Positions 52,430 to 61,163 of a stretch of 64,000 bases of DNA are shown here, one piece after another. The stretch spans positions 1,684,449-1,748,448 of the forward strand of contig NZ_FWYF01000001.1 in the NCBI RefSeq assembly GCF_900176375.1, in the 5' to 3' direction. This DNA comes from Reichenbachiella faecimaris. GTDB taxonomy: Bacteria > Bacteroidota > Bacteroidia > Cytophagales > Cyclobacteriaceae. How positions within the stretch are numbered: position 1 is the stretch's first letter; every line of letters begins with the position of its first letter. The notes under the pieces are model-generated. The model was not told where the DNA came from, did no database searches, and was given only the letters and a program-made list of their open reading frames with translations. Both the position numbers and the translations under genes were made by a program.

Positions 52430-52918
52430 ATGACCATTATTCCCATGCTACCGAAACACTGGCCTGAGGTCGAACGCATCTATCAAGATGGTATAGACAC
52501 TAATCAGGCCACTTTCGAAACCCAAACACCCAGCTGGAAAGCATGGGATGCAGGTCATTTACTCACCCCTCGATTAGTTGCCAAAGCAAATGACGATTTT
52601 ATTTTAGGCTGGGCAGCTTTATCTCCCATCTCAAAACGCGAGGTCTATAGAGGAGTAGCCGAAGTGAGCATTTATATTGATGTGAAAAATCTTGGCCAGG
52701 GAATTGGTAAAAAATTACTCACATCATTAATCTCTCAATCTGAAGCTGCTGGTATTTGGATGCTTCAGGCAGTCACATTTCCTGAAAATGAAGCTAGTGT
52801 TCGTTTGCACGAAAAATTGGGCTTTAGACTGGTGGGCCAAAGAGAAAGAATTGCTCAGCAACATGGCGTTTGGCGTGACACGGTCATACTGGAAAGGCGA
52901 TCAGACAAAATCAATTAA
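52430..52918 (+). CDS. GNAT N-acetyltransferase, phosphinothricin-acetyltransferase-like
   Basis: This 162-residue protein starts at the ATG at 52430 (MTIIPMLPKHWPEVERIYQDGI); an ATG at 52385 would overlap DUF6428 by 20 bases. The GNAT acetyl-CoA site is visible in EVSIYIDVKNLGQGIGKKLLTSLI, and the Pat-like pattern in IDTNQATFETQTPSW and ENEASVRLHEKLGFRLVGQRE. Relatives acetylate phosphinothricin, methionine sulfoximine or arsenic derivatives (ArsN). The link with DUF6428 suggests the last. Its stop overlaps rarA's stop by 4 bases. Confidence 0.9.
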   Translation: MTIIPMLPKHWPEVERIYQDGIDTNQATFETQTPSWKAWDAGHLLTPRLVAKANDDFILGWAALSPISKREVYRGVAEVSIYIDVKNLGQGIGKKLLTSLISQSEAAGIWMLQAVTFPENEASVRLHEKLGFRLVGQRERIAQQHGVWRDTVILERRSDKIN

Positions 52919-54171
52919 TACCCATACTTATCCTTCCACTGTGCTTTGAGCTTCTTGCGCATTTCTTCTTCACGTGGGTTTCTACCTGGTTCGAATAATG
53001 TCCGTCCTTTCACTTCCTCTGGCATAAACTCAAAGTCCACAAAATTGCCAACATGGTCGTGGGCATATTTGTAGCCTTCCCCATAGCCTATCTCTTTCAT
53101 GAGTTTGGTAGGTGCATTGCGAATGCCTAGTGGAATGGACAAATCACCCGTTTCGCGCACCAGATGCTGGGCTTTATTGATCGCCATGTAGGCCGCATTG
53201 CTTTTGGCCGAACAGGCCAGATACGTCACACACTGGCTGAGAATAATTCTTGACTCTGGATAGCCTATCACATTCACGGCCTGAAAAGCATTATTGGCAA
53301 TCACCAAAGCAGTAGGATTCGCATTGCCAATATCTTCTGAAGCCAGTATCAGCAGTCTTCTGGCAATAAATTTCACATCCTCTCCTCCTTCTATCATTCG
53401 TGCGAGATAGTAGACAGCTGCATTCGGATCGCTCCCTCTGATGGACTTGATAAAAGCTGAAATAATGTCGTAGTGCATCTCTCCACTTTTGTCGTAGATG
53501 GCTGCTTTCTTTTGTGCAATTTCCGTGACTACTTCATTCGTAATTACTGCCTGCTTATCCAAGGAATCGACCACCAGCTCTAGTAGATTGAGGAGTTTTC
53601 GTCCATCTCCTCCAGAGAGTCTCATGAGCGCTTGATCCTCTTTGATTTCCACTTTCTTGTCTTTGAATACTTTTGGGTGATTCAGTGCTTTATTGATCAA
53701 CTCAGTTAAATTTTCTTTGGCAAGTGCGTTGAGTGTATAGACCTGACATCTGGAAAGCAAAGCGGCATTGACTTCAAAGCTGGGATTTTCAGTAGTTGCT
53801 CCAATCAAAGATACTTGTCCCTTTTCTACAGCACCCAACAGGGCATCTTGCTGTCCTTTATTAAAACGATGAATCTCATCAATAAACAGAATGGCTTTTG
53901 ATCCCAATCTAGATTTTTGAATGACTTCTCTGATATCTTTCACTCCAGCACTAATCGCGCTTAGTGTGAAAAACGGCATTTTAGCAGAATTGGCAATGAT
54001 ATTAGCGATAGTTGTTTTGCCCACACCTGGTGGTCCCCACAAGATCATAGAGGGTACAGCACCTGAGTTGATCGCGCGCTTCAGAATATTTTTCAAGTGA
54101 TCTTGACCTACCAGCTCGTCCAATGTCTGAGGTCTCAATCTCTCCGCTAAGGGCATAGGGTTGTCTAGCAT
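52915..54171 (-). CDS. rarA: replication-associated recombination protein A
   Basis: This 418-residue AAA+ ATPase of the clamp-loader group acts at stalled replication forks. [20 protein letters not shown] opens the protein. Walker A is [13 protein letters not shown], Walker [15 protein letters not shown], sensor 1 [12 protein letters not shown], and the C-terminal MgsA domain is complete ([42 protein letters not shown]). Full length, nothing odd. Confidence 0.97.
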   Translation of the reverse strand: MLDNPMPLAERLRPQTLDELVGQDHLKNILKRAINSGAVPSMILWGPPGVGKTTIANIIANSAKMPFFTLSAISAGVKDIREVIQKSRLGSKAILFIDEIHRFNKGQQDALLGAVEKGQVSLIGATTENPSFEVNAALLSRCQVYTLNALAKENLTELINKALNHPKVFKDKKVEIKEDQALMRLSGGDGRKLLNLLELVVDSLDKQAVITNEVVTEIAQKKAAIYDKSGEMHYDIISAFIKSIRGSDPNAAVYYLARMIEGGEDVKFIARRLLILASEDIGNANPTALVIANNAFQAVNVIGYPESRIILSQCVTYLACSAKSNAAYMAINKAQHLVRETGDLSIPLGIRNAPTKLMKEIGYGEGYKYAHDHVGNFVDFEFMPEEVKGRTLFEPGRNPREEEMRKKLKAQWKDKYGY

Positions 54172-54229
54172 AAGATACGCTACGATAAAAATTATTAAAC
54201 GAATGGAAAATTAATGAAAATCAGAAGGA

Positions 54230-54973
54230 TTATTGTCCATCTTCTTCCGCCTCAGGAGTTTCCTCTAGTGTCTCCTGAGGTTCCTCAGGAATAGCTTCTT
54301 CTATAACGGTTTCTTCCGCCCCTGATTCTTGCTCTACAGTCTCAGGCTCAGCCTGCTTGTCATCTTTGTTCTTTTTGAATAAACCTCCAAGCCCCTTCTT
54401 TTTTACCTGTGTGGTATCCGATTCCTGACTTTGCTCTTCTTCTAATTTCTCAGCTGACGGGGGTGGACGGTTGTCTATGAACAACTCACCGTAATATTTA
54501 TTGTAATAGACCTGCTCTTGATTGTGTGCAGCCGTTTCCTCATATCGGTATTTGTATCTTGGGCCTACTGGTTCTGGTTCTGCCTCTACTTTTGCTAGCA
54601 GTGGAGCTACTGACAAAGAATCCATCCCTAATGTATCTGTATCCACAAAATCTTCCGCTAAAAATTCTCCCTGATCTATAATCAACTCTGTAGTATCTTC
54701 TGGAACTGGTGCCAACACATTTTTCTTAGGTGCTGTCATCAGCTCATAATTCTTTCGAAACAAACTTGTTTTCTTGTTTACACCATACTTGGTTCGTCTG
54801 GATGCCAGAGCCAATTTAGGTGTGCTGTCATTCGCAAAATAGGAGTATTTAGCAAAGCGCAGGGAATCGTCCAGAATATAAGTACTCTGAAAGGCAGGGC
54901 ATACCACGTTGTCTTTACAAGCGTAAAAAACAAGGCACAACACAAACAATATAGGAAAACTAGTTCTCCTCAC
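54230..54973 (-). CDS. lipoprotein with acidic C-terminal tail
   Basis: This 247-residue protein has a lipobox near LVFYAC (Cys at about residue 19) and ACKDNVVCPAFQSTYILDD right after it, a pattern seen in conserved Cytophagales lipoproteins. The last 60 residues are very rich in Glu (EPETVEQESGAEETVIEE and so on) and low complexity. Function is unknown; the tail may contact cationic surfaces. Single gene downstream of the esterase gene. Confidence 0.78.
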   Translation of the reverse strand: MRRTSFPILFVLCLVFYACKDNVVCPAFQSTYILDDSLRFAKYSYFANDSTPKLALASRRTKYGVNKKTSLFRKNYELMTAPKKNVLAPVPEDTTELIIDQGEFLAEDFVDTDTLGMDSLSVAPLLAKVEAEPEPVGPRYKYRYEETAAHNQEQVYYNKYYGELFIDNRPPPSAEKLEEEQSQESDTTQVKKKGLGGLFKKNKDDKQAEPETVEQESGAEETVIEEAIPEEPQETLEETPEAEEDGQ

Positions 54974-55126
54974 AAATTTTATTCAATTAGGGATTAGGTG
55001 GATACAATCACTAACCCTCAAAAATGGATAATATTTCCTGATTTATACAATTAATCTCTTCAATTCTTAAAAGACAATCTGGCCTTCAAATCAAATATCA
55101 ACATATAATCTTCGAATAGTTCAAGT

Positions 55127-55732
55127 TTACTCCTTGAGCATGGATTTCACTATGGGATAAGCTGCATCTACCCATTCTTTATACATTTTTCCTGATGGGT
55201 GTAGACCATCTTCAGCTACCAGAGCGGGCTCACTGGCGGCACGTCTACTCCCAGGTGTGATGTTTACAAAGGCCACTTCATATTGGTCGCAGATAGCCTC
55301 GGCTATCCTGTTGTACTCATCCACCTCTCTAGCAATTTTAGCAGGTTCTTTAGAAGCTGCAAATGGTGTAACCCCATAATCAGGAATAGACAAGACAAAG
55401 GTTCGCTTGGACTTGCCTTTTGCAAAAGCGATGGCTTGCTGAAGTAAAGACTCAAATTCTTTTTTGTATTGATCTATTGGATAACCGCGATATTGGTTGT
55501 TCACTCCTATCAGGAGAGAAACCAAGTCATAATCTTTGGATGGTTTTTCTTTATCAATGGCAGCTTGTAGCTCGTCAGTAGTCCAGCCTGTAGTAGCTAT
55601 GATTTTGGGCATTTCTACTTTGATACCGTCACCTACTAATCGGCCTTGCAGGATATGTGGCCATCTTTCGTCTGGCGCTACGGCTTCTCCGATCGTATAG
55701 GAGTCGCCAAGTGCTAAGTATTTGTATGTCAT
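55127..55732 (-). CDS. SGNH/GDSL hydrolase
   Basis: This 201-residue hydrolase has the block I motif ALGDSYTIGEAV (catalytic Ser), block III GVNNQYRG (Asn) and block V DGLHPSGKMY (Asp, His). There is no signal peptide, so it is a cytoplasmic esterase or thioesterase-type enzyme. A 10-bp hairpin sits directly upstream of its ATG, between it and the nuclease-like gene. Confidence 0.93.
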   Translation of the reverse strand: MTYKYLALGDSYTIGEAVAPDERWPHILQGRLVGDGIKVEMPKIIATTGWTTDELQAAIDKEKPSKDYDLVSLLIGVNNQYRGYPIDQYKKEFESLLQQAIAFAKGKSKRTFVLSIPDYGVTPFAASKEPAKIAREVDEYNRIAEAICDQYEVAFVNITPGSRRAASEPALVAEDGLHPSGKMYKEWVDAAYPIVKSMLKE

Positions 55733-55757
55733 TTTTAGGGAATTGTTTTCCCTAAAA
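55733..55757. repeat. hairpin in the leader of the SGNH gene
   Basis: TTTTAGGGAA (55733-55742) and TTCCCTAAAA (55748-55757) form a perfect 10-bp stem with a five-base loop, immediately in front of the SGNH ATG and 41 bases after the nuclease-like stop. It could be a terminator for the latter or block ribosome entry for the former. Confidence 0.7.
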
Positions 55758-55797
55758 TTAGGCTTTTAGGAATAACGAACCAACTCAAGAACAACAG

Positions 55798-57129
55798 CTA
55801 ATCAATAGACTCAAGTTTGGGAGCATTTCTATTCCAATTGATCATATGCTGAACAATTCCTGCATAATATTCAATTATCATTCTTTCAATTCGCTCAACA
55901 AATTTTTTAACACTAGCGAAGTTTGCCCCGAAGCTGCTAATTAAAACAATATGGAATGCTTGAATCTCTTTACCTATACTTAAATCGGCAAGGGTATCTA
56001 ATTCCGAAAGTTTTATTTTAATATGAGATTTACCAAACTTAATATCTGCCTCAACCCATATGTCACTTTCAATTTTATTGAAAATCGATTCGCTTTGCTT
56101 TTTACAGTTCTGTAATTGTTTAGAAATCCATGTGATCCTAGCTTTTGTACCTTTATCCAATGGAGGAATTACTTTAACTGACATTGAGACTGACCTGCGC
56201 TCAAAGTCTGAAAAAACCTTAATATCAGATACTGAATTTTTTACACTTAAAATTCCGCTTATATAATTGTGTTTAACAAGCTGAGCAATATCCTTCTTTA
56301 GACTATCTTTATTTTTAGAAGTTGACTTCACAAGAACCCCTAAACTACGGCTCAAGTACAATGCCATATCCTTCTCCTCCTCATACCAGCTTAATACAGC
56401 ATCTTCAATGTATATATCTGAATTTTTTAATGGTTTTTGGGCACTTACATTCTCAGCCAATTCTTTCCACCCTGGCTTCATACTTGTATATCCGCTTACT
56501 CCAGAAACAGGATTCTCCATATAATGCAGAACCTCCTTCATAACCTCTTCCTGATCTTCATTGGTAATATTTTCTTCATTGTCAAACAACAAAAGTTGTC
56601 CAATTGTCATAAGGTAAGTCCAAGAAAAGTGATACATCGAAATGCTTTTGGGTAGTCTGACAGCAACAGGAGACAAGCTAGAATCTGCGACGAACTCATT
56701 CGAAACCGTAACAAGTTTATCAACTCTGAGCTTTTTTGCTAGTTCAATATATTTTTCAATCTGATTCTTATCTATCCCATTATTCTTATTTTTCATTTCT
56801 AAGAACACTGCACCCTTTATCACATCTTTGACAACAGTAATTATCATTCCATCTATCCTAGAATTTTTGTCAATTTCAGGAATACTGACTTCAGTAAAAA
56901 AATATGTCTTACCACTTCGACTGAATTTAATTTCCTTAAAAAGAGTATCTCTAAATTCTTTAACAATTCGTACAGACGACAAAAAAATAGAAGTGAGAGC
57001 CATTTCGTCTCCCGTTTTGTGGGTTGGGATTAGGCGAGCAGGATGAACTTGAATTTGGCCAGAATTAACAAACAAGTCAAATTCACTCTTTTTGAGTCCA
57101 ACCAGTTTAGTAAATTTCCTTTTGATCAT
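55798..57129 (-). CDS. putative PD-(D/E)XK nuclease-like protein
   Basis: This 443-residue protein starts at the ATG at 57129; a TTG at 57216 is in frame but adds an unlikely 29 residues. The N-terminal 130 residues carry a PD-(D/E)XK-like set: Glu42 in KTGDEMALTSIFLSS, Asp93 in SRIDGMII, Glu111-x-Lys113 in VFLEMKNKNN, and Gln123 in NQIEKYIELA, in the order expected for restriction-type nucleases. An alpha-beta region (LVTVSNEF, YHFSWTYLMTIGQLLLF) and a Lys-rich C-terminal half with no recognised domain follow. It is AT-rich compared with its neighbours, with hairpins on both sides and no methylase partner. A stand-alone defence or DNA-repair nuclease is the best guess. Confidence 0.68.
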   Translation of the reverse strand: MIKRKFTKLVGLKKSEFDLFVNSGQIQVHPARLIPTHKTGDEMALTSIFLSSVRIVKEFRDTLFKEIKFSRSGKTYFFTEVSIPEIDKNSRIDGMIITVVKDVIKGAVFLEMKNKNNGIDKNQIEKYIELAKKLRVDKLVTVSNEFVADSSLSPVAVRLPKSISMYHFSWTYLMTIGQLLLFDNEENITNEDQEEVMKEVLHYMENPVSGVSGYTSMKPGWKELAENVSAQKPLKNSDIYIEDAVLSWYEEEKDMALYLSRSLGVLVKSTSKNKDSLKKDIAQLVKHNYISGILSVKNSVSDIKVFSDFERRSVSMSVKVIPPLDKGTKARITWISKQLQNCKKQSESIFNKIESDIWVEADIKFGKSHIKIKLSELDTLADLSIGKEIQAFHIVLISSFGANFASVKKFVERIERMIIEYYAGIVQHMINWNRNAPKLESID

Positions 57130-57240
57130 ATTCTTATACTTTTCAGTTTGAAAAAATTCAAGAATTGGCCAAAGTGTAATTATGAAATATTTTGCGACAG
57201 GAACATTTCGAGCCAATTTAAAATCTCAAAATGCTTACAC

Positions 57241-57293
57241 AATTAAACCAAAAAAGGGATCAAATACAATTTGCTCCCTTTTTTGGTTTAATT
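57241..57293. terminator. very long perfect hairpin, probable bidirectional terminator
   Basis: AATTAAACCAAAAAAGGGA (57241-57259) and TCCCTTTTTTGGTTTAATT (57275-57293) are perfectly complementary over 19 bases. After one mismatch five more pairs (CAAAT/ATTTG) close a three-base loop. It lies 14 bases after the receiver gene stop on the minus strand and 112 bases upstream of the nuclease-like ATG. Confidence 0.85.
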
Positions 57294-57306
57294 ATTTTAA
57301 GGTTAA

Positions 57307-57675
57307 TCAAGCCACCCTACTTACAGCTGCTTCTATAGCTGCTTCTACTTCTGCGGCATTTAGCGGTTTGTGAAAGACTTTGCTGATCAAGCTGTCTTCG
57401 ACTGCCTGCTGGATCTTGGGCTCTCCATCCATAGAGGTGAGGATAAAGCATTCTATATTGTTGTATTTGGCTCTGGCTTCTTGTATAAAATCAACACCAT
57501 CCATACCTGGCATGCGCATGTCGCTTATGATTACGATAAAGTCGTCTTTGATTTGAGTTAGCTTCTTAAGTGCTTCCTGACCAGAATCGGCCATCATGAT
57601 GGAATACTTGGGGTCAAAAATCTTTTCGAATATGATGCGAGGAATAGACTCGTCATCCACATATAGTACTGTCAT
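57307..57675 (-). CDS. stand-alone response regulator receiver
   Basis: This 122-residue receiver has VLYVDDESIP, phospho-Asp in VIISDMRMPGMDGVDFI, switch Thr in FILTSMD and Lys in FHKPLNAAEVE. It is closer to HD-GYP/RpfG-type receivers than to the two LLDINMP receivers elsewhere in the window. No output domain and no kinase adjacent. It lies upstream of the long hairpin on the minus strand. Confidence 0.92.
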   Translation of the reverse strand: MTVLYVDDESIPRIIFEKIFDPKYSIMMADSGQEALKKLTQIKDDFIVIISDMRMPGMDGVDFIQEARAKYNNIECFILTSMDGEPKIQQAVEDSLISKVFHKPLNAAEVEAAIEAAVSRVA

Positions 57676-57785
57676 GGTCTTTTCTCTAACTGGTTGAACT
57701 CTAATTTAATCAATAATTTTTGTTGATCAGAAATTTTGGCACTCTCGATTCGATAATTCATTACTCTGTCTTATGAATTATTCCT

Positions 57786-58154
57786 TTAGTCCAAACCCTT
57801 GAGGGTTTTCCACTCTTCTTTGAGCTTCTTTGGTAAACTCTCCACAATCAATTCATAGGAATGTTCTATCAATTCATAAATCAATTCATCAGGCAATGTG
57901 CCATCCATATAGACAGAATTCCAGTGCTGCTTGTTCATGTGATAACCTGGCTGAATAGCCGGAAATTGAGCGCGTAATTCTTGCGCCCGCTCAGGGTCAC
58001 ATTTGAGATTGATAAATTCAAAAGTATTGATAGAACACAAGGCGAACATCTTGTCCATGACCTTAAATACCAAGGTATCTGGCCCGAAAGGACAACTTTC
58101 TGTTACGCCAGGTTTTGAAATGCAATATTCACGGTAGGTTTCAACATTGATCAT
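57786..58154 (-). CDS. MmcQ/YjbR family protein
   Basis: This 122-residue single-domain protein has the MmcQ/YjbR pattern: YREYCISKPGVTESCPFGPDTLVFKVMDKMFAL, NLKCDPERAQELRAQF, YHMNKQHWNSVYMDG. The CyaY-like fold is often annotated as DNA-binding, but the role is unproven. Its ATG shares a base with the stop of the 66-residue gene upstream (TAATG), so it is part of the ispG operon. Confidence 0.93.
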   Translation of the reverse strand: MINVETYREYCISKPGVTESCPFGPDTLVFKVMDKMFALCSINTFEFINLKCDPERAQELRAQFPAIQPGYHMNKQHWNSVYMDGTLPDELIYELIEHSYELIVESLPKKLKEEWKTLKGLD

Positions 58155-58354
58155 TATTGTAATAGCGTTTTCTTGATGATGAAATAAATCATACCCAAGA
58201 GAAACGCAATAATGGCAAATTTGTTGATGCCATGCATCATTCGCAGATTGAGATCTTTTTTCTGATTAGGGTCTTCTTTTCTAAAGAAATAACCAAATAC
58301 TTCTCCTAAAGAGAAAAATTCCTTCAAACCACTTTTTTCTTTCTTTTCATCCAT
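58154..58354 (-). CDS. DUF6728-like small membrane protein
   Basis: This 66-residue protein has a charged N-terminal half (MDEKKEKSGLKEFFSLGEVFGYFFRKED) and one C-terminal membrane helix (KFAIIAFLLGMIYFII). It matches small DUF6728-type proteins found next to ispG in Cytophagales, as I recall them. It overlaps ispG's TGA by one base and the next gene's ATG by one base, so the three are tightly coupled. Confidence 0.78.
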   Translation of the reverse strand: MDEKKEKSGLKEFFSLGEVFGYFFRKEDPNQKKDLNLRMMHGINKFAIIAFLLGMIYFIIKKTLLQ

Positions 58355-60294
58355 CAGTTTAGGGTTACTTCTATGGCCTCAGGTTCTACCCAGCTGCCGT
58401 CGTCTTTTATTATCTGAATTAATTCATCTACCGCATAATCAGAATGTACCGCGCGCTTGACCACTTCCTGCCCTCTGTACAGGGTAATTTTGTCTTTTCC
58501 TGACCCCACATATCCATAATCTGCATCAGCCATCTCACCTGGGCCGTTTACAATACAACCCATAATACCGATTTTCACACCTTTGAGGTGATCTGTTCGT
58601 TTTCTGATCATGGCGGTAGTTTCTTGTAAGTCGAACAAGGTTCTGCCACAAGATGGACATGAGATATACTCTGTTTTAGTCATACGGGTTCTGGCGGCCT
58701 GAAGGATACCAAATGCCGTTTCATTTTCCACCTTTTTACTGCCATTGCCAGCAAGCATGACTCCATCGCCCAATCCATCGATCAGTAAGCCACCAATATC
58801 CGTGGCTGAAGCCAATTGAAAATCTTCTTTGTCAGCAATCTCTTGATGCCAATTAATGACAACAGGTGAATTCACTTCTTTGATAATCAATTCAAAAATG
58901 AACCTGCGAAGCGAAGCCATGGCATGTAGGTTGTTGGTATGTAGCAAGATGATGGCATGTTCATGACCTTGCAGTTGGTTTATTTTGCTGAGCTCGTCTG
59001 CTTCCAGCTTCACGAAAGCGATTTGATTTTTCTCCAGATTGACCAAATCATCCATGACTACCAAAGGGTATTTTTTGTCCTGATCAGACAAATCTTTCCA
59101 GACGGCATAATCAATAATCTCTTGCAATCCATTGGGCAACATAAACTCAACTGGACGGCTGCCAGAATAGACATAATCAGCACCCGTGTCATTCATTCGC
59201 CATTTGTCAGGCTCTGGCAAATAGAAATGACCTATTTCTTTAAGGTCTTTGACTTCAATGTTCGCCTTCTGGCTAAAATCAGCAATGACTCTGGGCACAT
59301 TGTGATCACCAATGTTCAATACCTCCTTTGTAATTCTTCTTTCATATACGAAAGGGTCCACAGGGCTATTATCCAAAGGTGCAATATTTGCATGCCCTAT
59401 TCTATCTGCATATCGATCTACCAGGGCTTGTGCTACTGGTGCTTCGAATTCCGGTTCTTCTGTCAAAGACACCCGAACGGTATCTCCCAACCCATCTTCC
59501 AATAATGCGCCTATGCCAACAGCTGATTTGATTCGTCCGTCTTCACCGTCTCCAGCTTCAGTCACTCCTAAGTGCAGTGGATATGGTCTTAAACCCTCTT
59601 CATCTAGCTTATGTACCAGTAGTCTATAAGCCTGTACCATCACTCTGGTGTTGCTGGCTTTCATGGAAATAACTATATCATAGAACTCAAGATCTTCACA
59701 GATTCTGAGAAATTCCAATGCTGACTCTACCATTCCTAATGGTGTGTCTCCAAACCTTCCCATGATACGATCAGACAATGAACCATGGTTGGTGCCAATT
59801 CGCATGGCTGTGCCATGCGCTTTGCAAAGCTTAACCAAAGGCTCAAATTTCTCTCTGATTCTTTTGAGTTCTAACTCATAGGTTTCGTCCGTATAGGCTA
59901 GTTCTTCAAATTTCTTTTTGTCTGCGTAGTTGCCTGGATTCACACGAACCTTCTCTACGATTTTGGCCGCTAGCTCAGCTGCGTTTGGTGTGAAGTGAAT
60001 ATCGGCTACTAATGGAACCTGATAACCTTTGGCTCTTAGGCCTTTTCTGATCTCTTCAAGATTTTGAGCTTCCTTGATGCTGGGAGCAGTGATTCTTACA
60101 TACTCGCAACCTGATTCTATCATTCGGATAGACTGCTCAATGGAGCCTTCTGTATCCATGGTATCTATTGTAGTCATGGATTGCACACGGATAGGATTGG
60201 CTGCGCCCAATGGTACTCCTCCAATATTTACTTCGATCGTTTTCCTTCTCTTGTACTCGGTCAGAGAAGAACAGTATTTATGTGAATCAGACAT
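58354..60294 (-). CDS. ispG: 4-hydroxy-3-methylbut-2-enyl diphosphate synthase (long form)
   Basis: The iron-sulfur enzyme of the MEP isoprenoid pathway converts MEcPP to HMBPP. At 646 residues it is the long form with an inserted domain of about 250 residues between the TIM barrel and the 4Fe-4S domain, as in Bacteroidota, Chlamydiae and plants. MEP-enzyme motifs: RVQSMTTIDTMDTE near the start, PLVADIHF, RVNPGNYADKKKF, and the cluster domain with CPSCGRTLFDLQ and GCIVNGPGEMADADYGYVG. It leads the operon with DUF6728-like and MmcQ genes. Confidence 0.97.
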   Translation of the reverse strand: MSDSHKYCSSLTEYKRRKTIEVNIGGVPLGAANPIRVQSMTTIDTMDTEGSIEQSIRMIESGCEYVRITAPSIKEAQNLEEIRKGLRAKGYQVPLVADIHFTPNAAELAAKIVEKVRVNPGNYADKKKFEELAYTDETYELELKRIREKFEPLVKLCKAHGTAMRIGTNHGSLSDRIMGRFGDTPLGMVESALEFLRICEDLEFYDIVISMKASNTRVMVQAYRLLVHKLDEEGLRPYPLHLGVTEAGDGEDGRIKSAVGIGALLEDGLGDTVRVSLTEEPEFEAPVAQALVDRYADRIGHANIAPLDNSPVDPFVYERRITKEVLNIGDHNVPRVIADFSQKANIEVKDLKEIGHFYLPEPDKWRMNDTGADYVYSGSRPVEFMLPNGLQEIIDYAVWKDLSDQDKKYPLVVMDDLVNLEKNQIAFVKLEADELSKINQLQGHEHAIILLHTNNLHAMASLRRFIFELIIKEVNSPVVINWHQEIADKEDFQLASATDIGGLLIDGLGDGVMLAGNGSKKVENETAFGILQAARTRMTKTEYISCPSCGRTLFDLQETTAMIRKRTDHLKGVKIGIMGCIVNGPGEMADADYGYVGSGKDKITLYRGQEVVKRAVHSDYAVDELIQIIKDDGSWVEPEAIEVTLN

Positions 60295-60316
60295 GTTGCA
60301 AAAATAGTGATGTCAG

Positions 60317-60346
60317 CTTTTCCAAAGTTCGAAACCTTTGGAAAAG
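60317..60346. repeat. dispersed palindrome, copy 3
   Basis: CTTTTCCAAAG (60317-60327), loop TTCGAAAC, then CTTTGGAAAAG (60336-60346): perfect 11-base arms with the same CCAAAGTTC core as the copies at 29.9 and 30.5 kb. It begins one base after the SDR stop on the minus strand. Confidence 0.88.
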
Positions 60347-60347
60347 A

Positions 60348-61043
60348 TTAGATATCACCCAGTTGTGGGCGGATTATAATCTCTTCAATTACTGAATTTC
60401 TGGAAAGTTGATAAGCTGACCAAATGGCGTCAGCCACATCTGAAGACTTAATGAATCGTTCTTCAGGCAAGTCTACGCCTTCCCAGCTAGCGGTAAGTGT
60501 AGCACCAGGATGCACAGCAGTCACACGAATGCCATGTGGTTTCAGTTCTTCTCTCAGGCCAAGAGACATGCCGTGCATGGCAAATTTCGAAATGCTGTAA
60601 GAACCACCATTTGGATAAGCCTTTAACCCAGCCACTGAGCAAATATTGAATATGTCACCACTCTTGTTTTCTATCATACCAGATACTAATCCACGCGACA
60701 AATGATAGGCGCTGTATAAATTGGTATTGATCATCAATTCCAAAACACCATCATCTTCATTATGAATTTCTCCAGGAATAAAAGTGCCCGTATTATTCAC
60801 TAATACATCAACCTTACTCACTGATGAGTTGATGAATCCAATGAACGTTTTCACTTCATCTACTTTTGATGAATCCGCTTTCATGGCAAATACCTTAGCC
60901 TGATTCACGGAACTAACCAATTCATCCAAATCTTTTTGATTTCGAGCACAGGTCACCACATCGAATCCTTCAGATGCAAATTTTTCAATGATGGCACGGC
61001 CAATACCCTTCGTACCACCCGATACCACAATGGTCTTATTCAT
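60348..61043 (-). CDS. SDR family oxidoreductase
   Basis: This 231-residue short-chain dehydrogenase has the NAD(P) site VVSGGTKGIGRAIIEKF, catalytic Ser in ICSVAGLKAYPNGGSYSISKFAMHG with Tyr and Lys in YSISK, and VLVNNTG. It resembles 3-ketoacyl-ACP reductase-type or general SDRs. Substrate unknown. It is upstream of ispG on the same strand, separated only by the palindrome. Confidence 0.92.
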   Translation of the reverse strand: MNKTIVVSGGTKGIGRAIIEKFASEGFDVVTCARNQKDLDELVSSVNQAKVFAMKADSSKVDEVKTFIGFINSSVSKVDVLVNNTGTFIPGEIHNEDDGVLELMINTNLYSAYHLSRGLVSGMIENKSGDIFNICSVAGLKAYPNGGSYSISKFAMHGMSLGLREELKPHGIRVTAVHPGATLTASWEGVDLPEERFIKSSDVADAIWSAYQLSRNSVIEEIIIRPQLGDI

Positions 61044-61163
61044 AGCATTTCAAATTATGTCAAAGGCAAATTAAAGGTTTACAAAAATAATTGTAGGTAA
61101 AGTGATTTTAAATTCTGAGAGGTAGTCTAAAATTGTTATTTTGGTGGCGAAATTTAAAATTGA

